In this document: piece after piece, positions 24,752 through 32,649 of the stretch
How positions within the stretch are numbered: position 1 is the stretch's first letter
Layout: the number at the start of each line of letters is the position of its first letter
Assembly (NCBI RefSeq): GCF_022829545.1
Contig: NZ_JAKSYM010000063.1
Coordinates: 1-64,000 of the forward strand
DNA length: 64,000 nucleotides
Reading direction: 5' to 3'
From: Methylobacterium sp. J-030
GTDB lineage: Bacteria > Pseudomonadota > Alphaproteobacteria > Rhizobiales > Beijerinckiaceae
The notes under the pieces: model-generated
Database searches by the model: none
What the model saw: the letters and a program-made list of their open reading frames with translations, nothing else
Told to the model about the DNA's origin: nothing
Translations under genes and position numbers: made by a program

Positions 24752-25960
24752 ATGACCGATGGACGACCGGACGATGGCGCTGAGGCGTCAGGCGTTGAAG
24801 TTGAATCGGTTGCGAGCCCTAGCACAGGTCAACGCGCACGACGCAGACGAGTAGTCAGGCCATTCCCCGGAGGGCCTTTCGAGGAGTCTGTTGAGTTTGC
24901 TCGTCAAATCTATCAGTTCAGTGCGGGCCAGCCTGTTAGAAAGCTGACGTTTTTCGATCATCTCAGCAAGTCTCCTGAGAGTAGTGTTAGCCGGGATCTG
25001 CTTACGAATGCCAACAAGTACGGCTTGTTGAAGGGTAGTTTTGCGGCTGATCCCATCGAATTGACGGAAGCAGCCAAGCGCATCCTTTCAGAGACAGGCA
25101 CGGCGAGTGACAAAATTGTTGCCAAGGCTGAGCTTGGGATCACACAGATTGAGATTTTCTCTCAGCTTTACACCCAGTTTCAGGGTAATAGGCTACCGGG
25201 TCGAGGAGTACTCATAGATGCCTTGAGAGCGCAGCAGGTACCTCAAGATTTCATTGAGGAGGGCGTAGACACGTTTGTCCTTAACCTTCGTTATGCAGGT
25301 CTGTTGCAAACTCTGTCAGGCGCAGATCGTATCGTTAGTCTTGAGCTGGCCTTGGAGCATGTGGCCTTAGAACGGGCCAGCCCAGTGGTTCCGCCTGGGT
25401 TCGCATCCGCCATCGTTGAGCAATCCGCGCCGCAGCCTGCACGGGCTCGCGATGTAGATGGTGGTTTGGACAACGCCTGTTTCTACATCACCCCCATCGG
25501 CGAAGTTGGCTCGCCTGAACGCAGGCATTCCGATCTGATGATGGGCAGCATCATAGAGCCTGCTCTTGCGCAGTTTGGCTTAAAGGTGGTGCGAGCCGAT
25601 GCGATGACTGAACCTGGCATGATTACCCGCCAGATCATCGAGTACATCATGAGAGCCAGACTGGTTGTTGCCGACCTGTCGTTTCATAATCCAAACGTGT
25701 TCTACGAACTTGCTTTCCGACACGCCATCAGGAAGCCTATTGTTCAGCTGATACGTACCCGCGATAGAATACCCTTTGATGTCGGCCAGATGCGGACGAT
25801 TGTAATTGACGACACCGACATCTACACCTTCGTTCCGAAAATTGAGGCCTATCGATCAGATGTCGCGAGTCACATCCGACGTGCGCTTGAAGAAGGTTAC
25901 GAAGTCGAGACGCCTCTGTCCACGTACTTCCCCTCCTTCTCTGGAGCAGTGGCCAATTAG
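24752..25960 (+). CDS. Winged-helix plus nucleoside-deoxyribosyltransferase/TIR-like domain protein
   Basis: A 402-aa protein. After a basic disordered N-terminus, residues about 43-205 look like helical/winged-helix modules (SVSRDLLTNANKYGLLKG). Residues 243-350 match the NDT/TIR-like fold: CFYITPIG (243-250), then ADLSFHNPNVFYEL (307-320), where Glu319 aligns with the catalytic Glu of such glycosidases, and a final PFDVGQMRTIVID. Related domains act as nucleotide- or NAD-degrading effectors in phage defence. A defence role is inferred from fold and location; the gene stands alone in its direction. Confidence 0.65.
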   Translation: MTDGRPDDGAEASGVEVESVASPSTGQRARRRRVVRPFPGGPFEESVEFARQIYQFSAGQPVRKLTFFDHLSKSPESSVSRDLLTNANKYGLLKGSFAADPIELTEAAKRILSETGTASDKIVAKAELGITQIEIFSQLYTQFQGNRLPGRGVLIDALRAQQVPQDFIEEGVDTFVLNLRYAGLLQTLSGADRIVSLELALEHVALERASPVVPPGFASAIVEQSAPQPARARDVDGGLDNACFYITPIGEVGSPERRHSDLMMGSIIEPALAQFGLKVVRADAMTEPGMITRQIIEYIMRARLVVADLSFHNPNVFYELAFRHAIRKPIVQLIRTRDRIPFDVGQMRTIVIDDTDIYTFVPKIEAYRSDVASHIRRALEEGYEVETPLSTYFPSFSGAVAN

Positions 25961-26061
25961 TCCTATCTGGTCTAACGACGTCAACGAGGCTTGCGGATGG
26001 GGTAGCCTCGGGCGGCTCATAGGGTTTCGAAGCCCAGTCCTGCCCCTTTTGAGTGGCCAAC

Positions 26062-26457
26062 TCATTCAGTTCCTTGCTTCTCCCATGGCGTCTGCCGTCC
26101 TTGCAGCATCATCCCAACACGGTAGGCCAAGGCGTAACCCTTGGGCGTCAGGTGGTACATGATCTGTCTACGGTTCTCGGGATGAGGCCGGGATTCAACC
26201 AAATGCAAAGAGGTCGCGCGGATCCTTGCAGATTTCCCAATTTCCATCAGGGTCCTTGAGGCAACCGGCTGTATCGTTCCGAGTATTGAGGCGTAGTCGG
26301 TAGGGCCCAGGCCGGGCCTCAAGGCTACAGCCAAGAAGGCATCGATGTAGGAGGCCGGGAGGTTCGGCTCCAGGCTCCTGAAGGCTCCTATCACGTCCTT
26401 GATGCGCCTCAGGGACTTCAAAGGCAGTCCGTGGTTTCCGATGATCTCGCCACCCAT
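26062..26457 (-). CDS. MarR-like winged-helix protein
   Basis: A 131-aa product starting MGGEIIGNHGLPLKSL. A helical segment is followed by a winged helix (DYASILGTIQPVASRTLMEIGK and a wing at ENRRQIMYHLTPKGYALA). AGGAGG on the minus strand (26462-26467) precedes the ATG by 4 nt; the frame opens earlier without similarity. It is a probable element-encoded regulator; its target is unknown. The 90-aa gene upstream on the same strand may be co-transcribed. Confidence 0.65.
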   Translation of the reverse strand: MGGEIIGNHGLPLKSLRRIKDVIGAFRSLEPNLPASYIDAFLAVALRPGLGPTDYASILGTIQPVASRTLMEIGKSARIRATSLHLVESRPHPENRRQIMYHLTPKGYALAYRVGMMLQGRQTPWEKQGTE

Positions 26458-26527
26458 GCGGCCTCCTGTAGGATCTGGATCGCGTTGCGTCTGCTGCGAA
26501 AAATGGCCCGCGAGAGGGCCTTGGGGT

Positions 26528-26800
26528 CTACTCGTAAGCGTAGACCGGAAGGTCTGTTGCATAATCCATCAAGTCTGACGCATCGGCTTCGTTTGTGACT
26601 ATCAGGTGTCCGGTGGACCACTCGCCGTATGGCGAAGCTTTCAGATGCTCAAGGCCTTTGGTGGTCAGTGCGGCGAACACGAAGCTCTTGCTGGATGCAT
26701 CTGGGTGCCTCCGATGCCCTGGAGGATAGAACACGATGTCGTAGTGGAGAGAGTGAAGCATCTTCTCAGCCCTAGACCGTCGTGTGTCCCTTGCGGTCAC
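26528..26800 (-). CDS. Hypothetical protein
   Basis: A 90-aa product without recognised domain. It is acidic at the C-terminus (NEADASDLMDYATDLPVYAYE) and basic at the N-terminus (TARDTRRSRAEK). The assigned start is a GTG; an ATG at 26761 would give 77 aa. It lies 70 bp upstream of the winged-helix gene in the same direction. Confidence 0.45.
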   Translation of the reverse strand: MTARDTRRSRAEKMLHSLHYDIVFYPPGHRRHPDASSKSFVFAALTTKGLEHLKASPYGEWSTGHLIVTNEADASDLMDYATDLPVYAYE

Positions 26801-27200
26801 GCTTCGCCTATCTCATGCTCGCGAGTATTTAGCAAGTGTGTTCTGTCTGTTGGGCGTATGTAATCATGCGCAAAACATTCGGATATCAATTGGTATGTGT
26901 TGTTCACGCGTTAGATGTCCCATTACATCGGTCGCAACCATGGGGAGCATTGCACGGCAAGGACGAACAACAACGAGAGGCTTTAGCCGGAACTTGAAAG
27001 TGGGGGCCTGGGGGCGCTTCCCATATCAGGTGTGCGAAAGGAGACTCTACGGAGAGGACCCAAGGTTCACACCGCGCCCGAACCGCCCCGGCCGTCAGCG
27101 TCCCCAGCGGACAGGCGAGACCAGCGGTGACCACGGGCACACCAGGAACACTGAAGGCCCTGGGCAATCCGGGGCTGACTTCGGGGACATTGGTTGCCCG
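26801..27200. other. Intergenic region inside the element, no gene seen
   Basis: About 400 bp. Several frames are open but overlap on both strands with no ribosome binding site or family resemblance. It separates two minus-strand gene pairs. Confidence 0.35.
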
Positions 27201-27356
27201 TCAGTTCAGGCCTGCTGCCTTCAGGAAGACGCTGCCCAGCATCGCGATGCAGAAGCCAAGCGGTACCAAGCCGAAGACAGTCAAAGGGTTTCCCCAGGCC
27301 TTCTCACTGAGGGACATGAGGACCGCGGCGATTGCCAACCCGAAGAACCAAACCAT
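27201..27356 (-). CDS. 51-aa small membrane protein downstream of the resolvase
   Basis: An ATG at 27356, preceded by GGAG seven bases upstream, opens a 51-codon frame starting MVWFFGLAIAAVLMSLSEKA. Two hydrophobic helices (about 2-16 and 27-46) are joined by a short polar loop. It starts 54 bp after the resolvase stop on the same strand, suggesting one transcript. The size and topology resemble small holin- or toxin-like membrane proteins, but no family was recognised. Confidence 0.55.
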   Translation of the reverse strand: MVWFFGLAIAAVLMSLSEKAWGNPLTVFGLVPLGFCIAMLGSVFLKAAGLN

Positions 27357-27410
27357 GACACAACTCCAGCCGTGCTTCGCGTGATGGGTGGGTGGCTGCG
27401 GGAAGCACCC

Positions 27411-27965
27411 TCAGGCTTCCTTTGGGTTGAGCACACGGTGGACTGAGGCCTTGCCGATCCCGAGCTTCGTGGCGATTACACCCATGCTGAGACCCTGGGC
27501 AGCCATAGCCTTGATGTCCTCAGCCTTGGCCCGTGCGGTGGGCTTGCGGCCCTTGTAGGCGCCCTCAGCCTTGGCCTTGGCGATCCCCTCTCTCTGACGC
27601 TCCAGCATCATTTCACGCTCAAACTGAGCCACACCACCCAGGACGTTGAGCATCAGCTTTCCCGTGGGTGTCGAGGTGTCCACTCCCAGGTTGACGATGC
27701 GGAGAGCCACGCCCTTGGCCTCCAGTTTGTTGATGATGTCGCCCATGTGGGTCACTGAGCGTGCGAGCCTGTCGAGCTTCGTCACTACCAACGTGTCCCC
27801 GGCCCTCACGAAGTCCAGCGCGGCCTCAAGCTCCTTGCGCTGACCTACAGAGGACACCTGCTCCGAGTGTATGCGCTCACACCCAAGAGCCTTCAGGTCC
27901 CTTACCTGGGCGTCGAGACCGGCTTCCTGCTCCAAGGTAGAGGTACGGGCGTAACCAATGAGCAT
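27411..27965 (-). CDS. Serine recombinase (resolvase/invertase family)
   Basis: The 184-aa small serine recombinase has YARTST with nucleophile Ser9, DTLVVTKLDRLARS (catalytic Arg residues), the QFEREMMLERQREGIAKAKAEG dimer helix and a C-terminal helix-turn-helix (LSMGVIATKLGIGKASVHRVL). It would resolve dimers of the element circle or invert a segment. It is full length and follows a clean ATG. Together with int it gives the element two unrelated recombinases. Confidence 0.93.
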   Translation of the reverse strand: MLIGYARTSTLEQEAGLDAQVRDLKALGCERIHSEQVSSVGQRKELEAALDFVRAGDTLVVTKLDRLARSVTHMGDIINKLEAKGVALRIVNLGVDTSTPTGKLMLNVLGGVAQFEREMMLERQREGIAKAKAEGAYKGRKPTARAKAEDIKAMAAQGLSMGVIATKLGIGKASVHRVLNPKEA

Positions 27966-28212
27966 CGAGAGGGCTCCAGGACCAGGATCGTTCCGTTGAA
28001 GTCCTTGACATAGTGAGCGGAGCCGTTCCGTTTGTCAAACCCATTCTTGTGGAACGATGCCAGGGGTGGACCGGAACGTTCCGCTGGAGCTTGCCCTATT
28101 GGAACGATGAGTTTCAGAGCGTTTCGAATCCAATCGAGGGTGAGGCGCGTGGCCGTAACAGCGAGACGTAGCCACAGGGTGCGCAATTTGGGATATGTGG
28201 ACCAAACCGCTG

Positions 28213-28232
28213 ACTACACGCATGTATGTAGT
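28213..28232. promoter_or_regulatory. Inverted repeat before the RusA-like gene
   Basis: ACTACA (28213-28218) and TGTAGT (28227-28232) are exact inverted arms around an 8-bp centre. The site lies 17 bp before the start codon and just upstream of GGAGG (28239-28243). It could be an operator that blocks transcription or translation initiation. Confidence 0.35.
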
Positions 28233-28249
28233 ATAACTGGAGGACAAAT

Positions 28250-29005
28250 GTGAGCAGCGAGAACGTTAGTGGCTGGCGAGGCCTATCCGTGAATGATCTT
28301 CCAGGGGAGCTTCAGGCGTCCTTGCGGACTGAGTTCCCCAAAGCGGGTTTGATCGCCGAATGGCTAAAAAGCCAATTTGAGCAGCAGGCCGACCATACGG
28401 GTTCCTCGAAAGATGAGGATCAGTTTGCTAAATGGCTTATTTGGCAAGAGATCAATGGCGACCCAAATCTCCGACTGAGGAAATGGCCTTCACTTCATAA
28501 TTTTCTATTTTCTACTTACAGCACCAAGGCTTCACTTCTAGCTCAGCGGCACTGTCGCTTGTGTGCCTCACCTGATGGCCAAATACATTTCATTCCTATC
28601 CGCATTACACCAGTCTCGCGACAAGCGGTCACGGGAGAAGTCTTCAAGGCGTTTCAGGCGGCTATTGCCGACTGGTTTGCCACACGTACCGTTGATATCC
28701 CGAAGTCATCTCCAAGGTGCGTGGCAGTTACATTTGTTCTCGATCCAACCAAGAGAGATCGCGATCTAGACAATATGGTAAAAGCGTTGCAGGATGCTGT
28801 TTCAAGGGCACTCGATTTCAATGACAAGTATATACAGCACCTAGATCTGGCAAAAATTTATATCCCGAATGACGAGGAATACGTCTATATCCGAATGCAG
28901 GTCTCGGCCATTAACTCGGGTGGCGATGTAATTCTCCCGGTGACGAATCATAGGTGGCTCTCATCTGGAGCATTGGACCTAAAAAATTACATGCCAAAAA
29001 CCTGA
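28250..29005 (+). CDS. RusA-like Holliday-junction resolvase with N-terminal extension
   Basis: A 251-aa protein. The C-terminal part (about 155-225) matches the RusA signature: DRDLDN (Asp172, Asp174) followed by Lys178 and Asp182, and a later acidic pair near Asp192 (FNDKYIQHLD). The first ~110 residues are additional, with a CRLC knuckle at 102-105, and are unlike the 120-aa phage RusA. GTG 28250 follows GGAGG by 6 nt. It would cleave branched DNA during element replication or recombination. Confidence 0.7.
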   Translation: MSSENVSGWRGLSVNDLPGELQASLRTEFPKAGLIAEWLKSQFEQQADHTGSSKDEDQFAKWLIWQEINGDPNLRLRKWPSLHNFLFSTYSTKASLLAQRHCRLCASPDGQIHFIPIRITPVSRQAVTGEVFKAFQAAIADWFATRTVDIPKSSPRCVAVTFVLDPTKRDRDLDNMVKALQDAVSRALDFNDKYIQHLDLAKIYIPNDEEYVYIRMQVSAINSGGDVILPVTNHRWLSSGALDLKNYMPKT

Positions 29006-29110
29006 CTGGATACGTTTGCAAGGAAAATGTCAGCATGTGCTGATAATTTATCCAATCATTTCGTGATCTATATGAAGGCCTCTCCCCCTCCATGCCGCTA
29101 GGTACCCTCA

Positions 29111-30067
29111 ATGAGCGACATCAAGTTATTCCGCTTTGGCGAGGTTGTCAGTGAACTCAAGGGAGAAGCCGTCCAGGTCGAGAAGTCACTCCAGAAGCTC
29201 TTTGAGGGTAATCTGGAGACCCTACTAGGTGTACGCCTCCTAGCAAGTGAGTACTCGACAGGTCCGGCCCATGGCGGTCGGATTGACACATTGGGCCTCG
29301 ATGAAGATGGTACGCCGGTCATCATTGAGTACAAGCGGTCAGTGAACGAGAATGTCGTCAACCAAGGGCTCTTCTACCTTGATTGGCTACTGGACCACCG
29401 CAAGGAATTCCAGTGGCTCGCAATGGAGAAATTGGGCCATGAGGCGGCGAAGGCTGTCGAGTGGTCTGCTCCACGACTGTTATGCATCGCTGGTGATTTC
29501 ACACGGTATGATGCTCATGCGGTCAAGCAGATTGCTCGGAACATAGAGCTTCTTCGCTACCGCCGCTTTGGTTCCGACCTGCTGATGATTGAGCTTGTTC
29601 ATGCTCCCAAGCAGGCCAAGCCCTCCAACGCGAACCAGGCTGTCGCTGCGGAAGGCGTCGTATTGCCCTCTGTTGTGTCTGACGGTGCCGCACTCGAAAA
29701 CAAATACAAATCAAGTCGCATCGCGTACCGCCTCAGTCAGTCGAGCATCGCCCTTCAAGACATCTTCGGTGCGATCAAGGACTACCTGATGGCCCTGGGC
29801 GATGACGTTCAGGTCAAGGAGCTAAGCTATTACATAGCGTTCAAGCGCATCAAGAACTTTGCCTGCTTGGAGGTGTACCCGCAAACGAAGGTTGTCATCG
29901 CGTTTCTCAAGGTAGACCCCGCAACGGTTGCGCTCGAAGATGGCTTCACACGTGATGTCACCAAGGTGGGCCATTTCGGAACCGGCAATCTCGAAGTGAC
30001 CATGAGGTCGATGGAGGATTTCGCGAGGGCTCAGCCCCTGTTCGTGAGAAGCTATGAGGCGTCTTGA
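29111..30067 (+). CDS. PD-(D/E)XK nuclease-like protein (DUF91-type) with DUF5655-like C-terminus
   Basis: A 318-aa product. The N-terminal half has a restriction-endonuclease-like core: GGRIDTLGLDEDG (Asp59), VIIEYKR (Glu73-x-Lys75) and Gln85 (NVVNQGLFYLDWLL), as in NucS/DUF91 proteins. A Ser/Ala linker follows, then a C-terminal domain (about 200-318) resembling DUF5655 (VQVKELSYYIAFKRIKNFACLEV). Such fusions recur in accessory regions and are suspected DNA-repair or defence nucleases. Activity is inferred from motifs only. Confidence 0.7.
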   Translation: MSDIKLFRFGEVVSELKGEAVQVEKSLQKLFEGNLETLLGVRLLASEYSTGPAHGGRIDTLGLDEDGTPVIIEYKRSVNENVVNQGLFYLDWLLDHRKEFQWLAMEKLGHEAAKAVEWSAPRLLCIAGDFTRYDAHAVKQIARNIELLRYRRFGSDLLMIELVHAPKQAKPSNANQAVAAEGVVLPSVVSDGAALENKYKSSRIAYRLSQSSIALQDIFGAIKDYLMALGDDVQVKELSYYIAFKRIKNFACLEVYPQTKVVIAFLKVDPATVALEDGFTRDVTKVGHFGTGNLEVTMRSMEDFARAQPLFVRSYEAS

Positions 30068-30126
30068 GCGAGCAGTGGTTCTGCCTTTGGCTCCTCGCCT
30101 GTGTCGCTGCGATCTTAAGGCTAACC

Positions 30127-30651
30127 TTAGGACCCAGCGCGGCCACGGGCGCTCCTTCCAATCCGCGAGAAGCCTCCACGCCTTGGTGTGGTCCGCTGGG
30201 CACCACGGGCCTGCATGTCGGCCTCAAAGTTCGCGGCGGACTGAGCGGAGCGTGCGGCCCACTCTTGGTCCTGAGCGGCATCCTTTCGAGTCTTGGACCG
30301 TGAGAACTCATCAACCATGGCGTCGGTCTCCTCAGACTGAGCCTGTCGGGTGGCATCCTCACCGGCCTCTCGCCGCTGTCTGAGAGCAGCGGTCATCGGG
30401 TTTGGCCCATGGAGGCCATCCGAACCCAGGGTCATCTCATTGGATGGTGTCCCGGCTCCGTTGTGGAGGGTAATCAAACGGTCCTCTCCTGTAGGCTGGC
30501 CGGGGAGCCCAGCGAACTGCGGGTGCCAAGGGTCGCGCCCAGCGAAATCCAGATTACCGGGGAGCCACACGGGAGGAGTAGGCTGCTGCGGCTGTGACGG
30601 CGGTAAGTTGGTCGTCTCGGAAGGCCTCCGTCCGACTCCCAGCGTGTCCAA
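30127..30651 (-). CDS. Hypothetical low-complexity protein
   Basis: A 174-aa frame rich in Pro, Gln, Arg and Ala. The N-terminal half has PPVWLPGNLDFAGRDPWHP; the C-terminal half is helical and charged (RQRREAGEDATRQAQSEET) with a Gly/Arg-rich end. The assigned start is a TTG without a good ribosome binding site. It could be a structural-type or scaffold-like protein, or could start further downstream. No family is recognised. Confidence 0.4.
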   Translation of the reverse strand: MDTLGVGRRPSETTNLPPSQPQQPTPPVWLPGNLDFAGRDPWHPQFAGLPGQPTGEDRLITLHNGAGTPSNEMTLGSDGLHGPNPMTAALRQRREAGEDATRQAQSEETDAMVDEFSRSKTRKDAAQDQEWAARSAQSAANFEADMQARGAQRTTPRRGGFSRIGRSARGRAGS

Positions 30652-30811
30652 GGAGGATTCAAGGCCTACGCTTCGTAGCTTCGCGACCGCTGCTGCAAGG
30701 TGTATGGTGTGTTTGGGTCATGTGGTGTTGCGGGCAATTGCTAGCTTCCATAGGTTATCGCCGCGAAGCCAGAGATGGCCTCACGTTCTGTTGGGTTGTC
30801 TGTGTCGTGGT

Positions 30812-31261
30812 TTAGTTCTGAGAGGCTTCAGCCTTGGCAGCCCGCTTATCAGCCCTGAGGCGCCTTTGTGTGGCCTTGTATTTCATTTCGTCCCCGTCAA
30901 GCATCTGACGGATAGCAAGCATTTTGAGCCTGTCATTGAACGGACTGTGCCTGATCCGAAGCATAGCTAACTTGGCACGGTCAGCGTAGACGCCTGAAGG
31001 GAACTCTGTGCCGGGCTTGAGCGGCCTGAAATCCAGATCAGCGTTTGCCTTCACTATCTCCCGGGCATCAACGGCCCATTCACGGGTCATCCCAGCGGGA
31101 AGGTTCGCGGCAACATCGAGATTAGATTGAGGTCCAAGCATCTCTTCAAGCCGGGCTACCTCTCTCTGAAAGTCTCGGTAGTTGGGGATGAACTCCTTGA
31201 GCGAGATACGGGACTTGGCCCTAGCGCGCTTCGGCTTCTTATTGGTGGTGATTTCGGTCAT
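30812..31261 (-). CDS. Small basic protein translationally coupled to the polymerase-like gene
   Basis: A 149-aa product starting MTEITTNKKPKRARAKSR. The N- and C-termini are strongly basic (RLRADKRAAKAEAS), with a helical middle containing REVARLEEMLG. Its ATG overlaps the stop of the upstream polymerase-like gene (ATGA), so the two are probably made together. No domain is recognised. A DNA-binding or polymerase-accessory role is inferred from charge and coupling. Confidence 0.6.
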   Translation of the reverse strand: MTEITTNKKPKRARAKSRISLKEFIPNYRDFQREVARLEEMLGPQSNLDVAANLPAGMTREWAVDAREIVKANADLDFRPLKPGTEFPSGVYADRAKLAMLRIRHSPFNDRLKMLAIRQMLDGDEMKYKATQRRLRADKRAAKAEASQN

Positions 31262-32649
31262 GGGCATGCGTATTGGTGAAAGGGTTGATTGTAGGTAGGC
31301 GGTAGAATGGCCTGGCGCGGCCCAGGAACGGGTTTAGCCTTCACGGGCAGGCTCACATCCAGAATGAACTTGGAAGCGGCCTGTAGGGCTTCCTGGGCGA
31401 TTTTGGCGTTGCTCTGAGCGGTGAACACACCATCATGACTGGGGAGGGCTACGATGCCCAAGGACATGAGGTGGTCTAGGGCCTCAAGGAGGATGTCACT
31501 TTCTAGCTTCATCAATCGGTAGCCCATTGGGACTTCGAGTGGCACCGGGGGATCAATGATGGACACCAATGTGGGATGCTTGGCCTTCAGTGCGGCGCGG
31601 AGGCTTGCGGGGGTCGCCCCATTGGGAAGCCCCTCTAGCGGCCTACCGTACTTCCGGCCTGCTCTCCCGCCATTCAGGAGAGACGAAAGGCCTTTCTTCA
31701 CGGCCCCCCGGTGCTCCTTGTTTGCGTGGTCGTAGCCGCTCAGGAGGCCGGTTAGGTCGTAGGGATCACCGGGAGGCCAATCCTGGCCTAGCATCAGGTA
31801 GGCGAGCCGGGGGTGCATCGCCTCAAAGTCGAGGTCCGCGATGGGTTCGCCTTGGATGCGAAGGCCGCCCCTGCGGTCTTTCTCCAAGTTCGTCCAGAAG
31901 CCCCCACTGAGACGGCCGACTTGATCGAAGCGTGCCGCTTGATCGTTCAGGACCACGAAGCGGCGACTGAGGGTGCGGTCATTGATGGTGTCCACCAAGC
32001 CAAGGCCATCCGGGATGAACCCAAGATCCGCAGTGGCTAGGAAGCTGTTTAGACGAGACATCTCCAATCGGACGCGTTCGGTCTCCGGGGTGTCCTGGAA
32101 CTCGATGTCCCTCCTGGTGGGCTCCTGGCCGGGACCGTGAACCACCTTCCGTCTGAGCATGACAAGCGGATTGCGCCTATCGATCCTGAAGCATCCCAGG
32201 TCCACGCCCAGGCCGGACACCAGGGCTGCTAAACGGCTGGTAGCCTGAATGGTGGTGAGGCCCTTGCCCCTCGCTCCGATGGCCTGAGTGAGGAAGCCTG
32301 CGGCCTCCAGGAGGTCCACAGTCTGTACAAAGGTAGCTCGGGGGATCGCGGGATTGTCGTAGGCCCTACGGCCCCCATTGTCCCGGCAGATGACCAGCGG
32401 CTTGCCCGCGGGGTGTCTGAGGAGGCTGTAGGCGAGATTGGACACCAAAACATCGGTAACGAGGTGGAAGGTCTCAGCGTCCTTTGTCCTACGCTTCCTA
32501 GCTCTCTGTTCGATGAACGTTACCTCTTCAATCACCACATCTAGCACAGAGCCCAGAGGCCCCGGTCTCGACAGACGGTACTGATGGATCCAAGGCTCCT
32601 TCTCCTTGGTGTTTCTATCATCATCGTCATTCTCAGTATCATGGTTCAT
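31258..32649 (-). CDS. Divergent family-A DNA polymerase-like protein (putative element replicase)
   Basis: A 463-aa protein. An N-terminal helical/winged-helix region (about 60-150) precedes a C-terminal part with the order of polymerase A palm motifs: motif A ADLDFEAMHPRLAYLML (Asp272, Asp274), motif B RGAVKKGLSSLLNGG (Arg314, Lys318-319) and motif C LPSHDGVF (His405-Asp406). Between B and C is KLESDILLEALDHL, like the helix before motif C in PolA. There is no exonuclease domain. Similar proteins without assigned function occur on alphaproteobacterial plasmids and islands. The repeat array directly upstream is a candidate origin. Confidence 0.6.
   Translation of the reverse strand: MNHDTENDDDDRNTKEKEPWIHQYRLSRPGPLGSVLDVVIEEVTFIEQRARKRRTKDAETFHLVTDVLVSNLAYSLLRHPAGKPLVICRDNGGRRAYDNPAIPRATFVQTVDLLEAAGFLTQAIGARGKGLTTIQATSRLAALVSGLGVDLGCFRIDRRNPLVMLRRKVVHGPGQEPTRRDIEFQDTPETERVRLEMSRLNSFLATADLGFIPDGLGLVDTINDRTLSRRFVVLNDQAARFDQVGRLSGGFWTNLEKDRRGGLRIQGEPIADLDFEAMHPRLAYLMLGQDWPPGDPYDLTGLLSGYDHANKEHRGAVKKGLSSLLNGGRAGRKYGRPLEGLPNGATPASLRAALKAKHPTLVSIIDPPVPLEVPMGYRLMKLESDILLEALDHLMSLGIVALPSHDGVFTAQSNAKIAQEALQAASKFILDVSLPVKAKPVPGPRQAILPPTYNQPFHQYACP

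Noticed and set aside
26904..27167. Minus-strand 87-codon frame after the 51-aa gene
   Set aside because: Pro/Ala/Cys-rich, no ribosome site, no domain; other frames over the same stretch are equally open.
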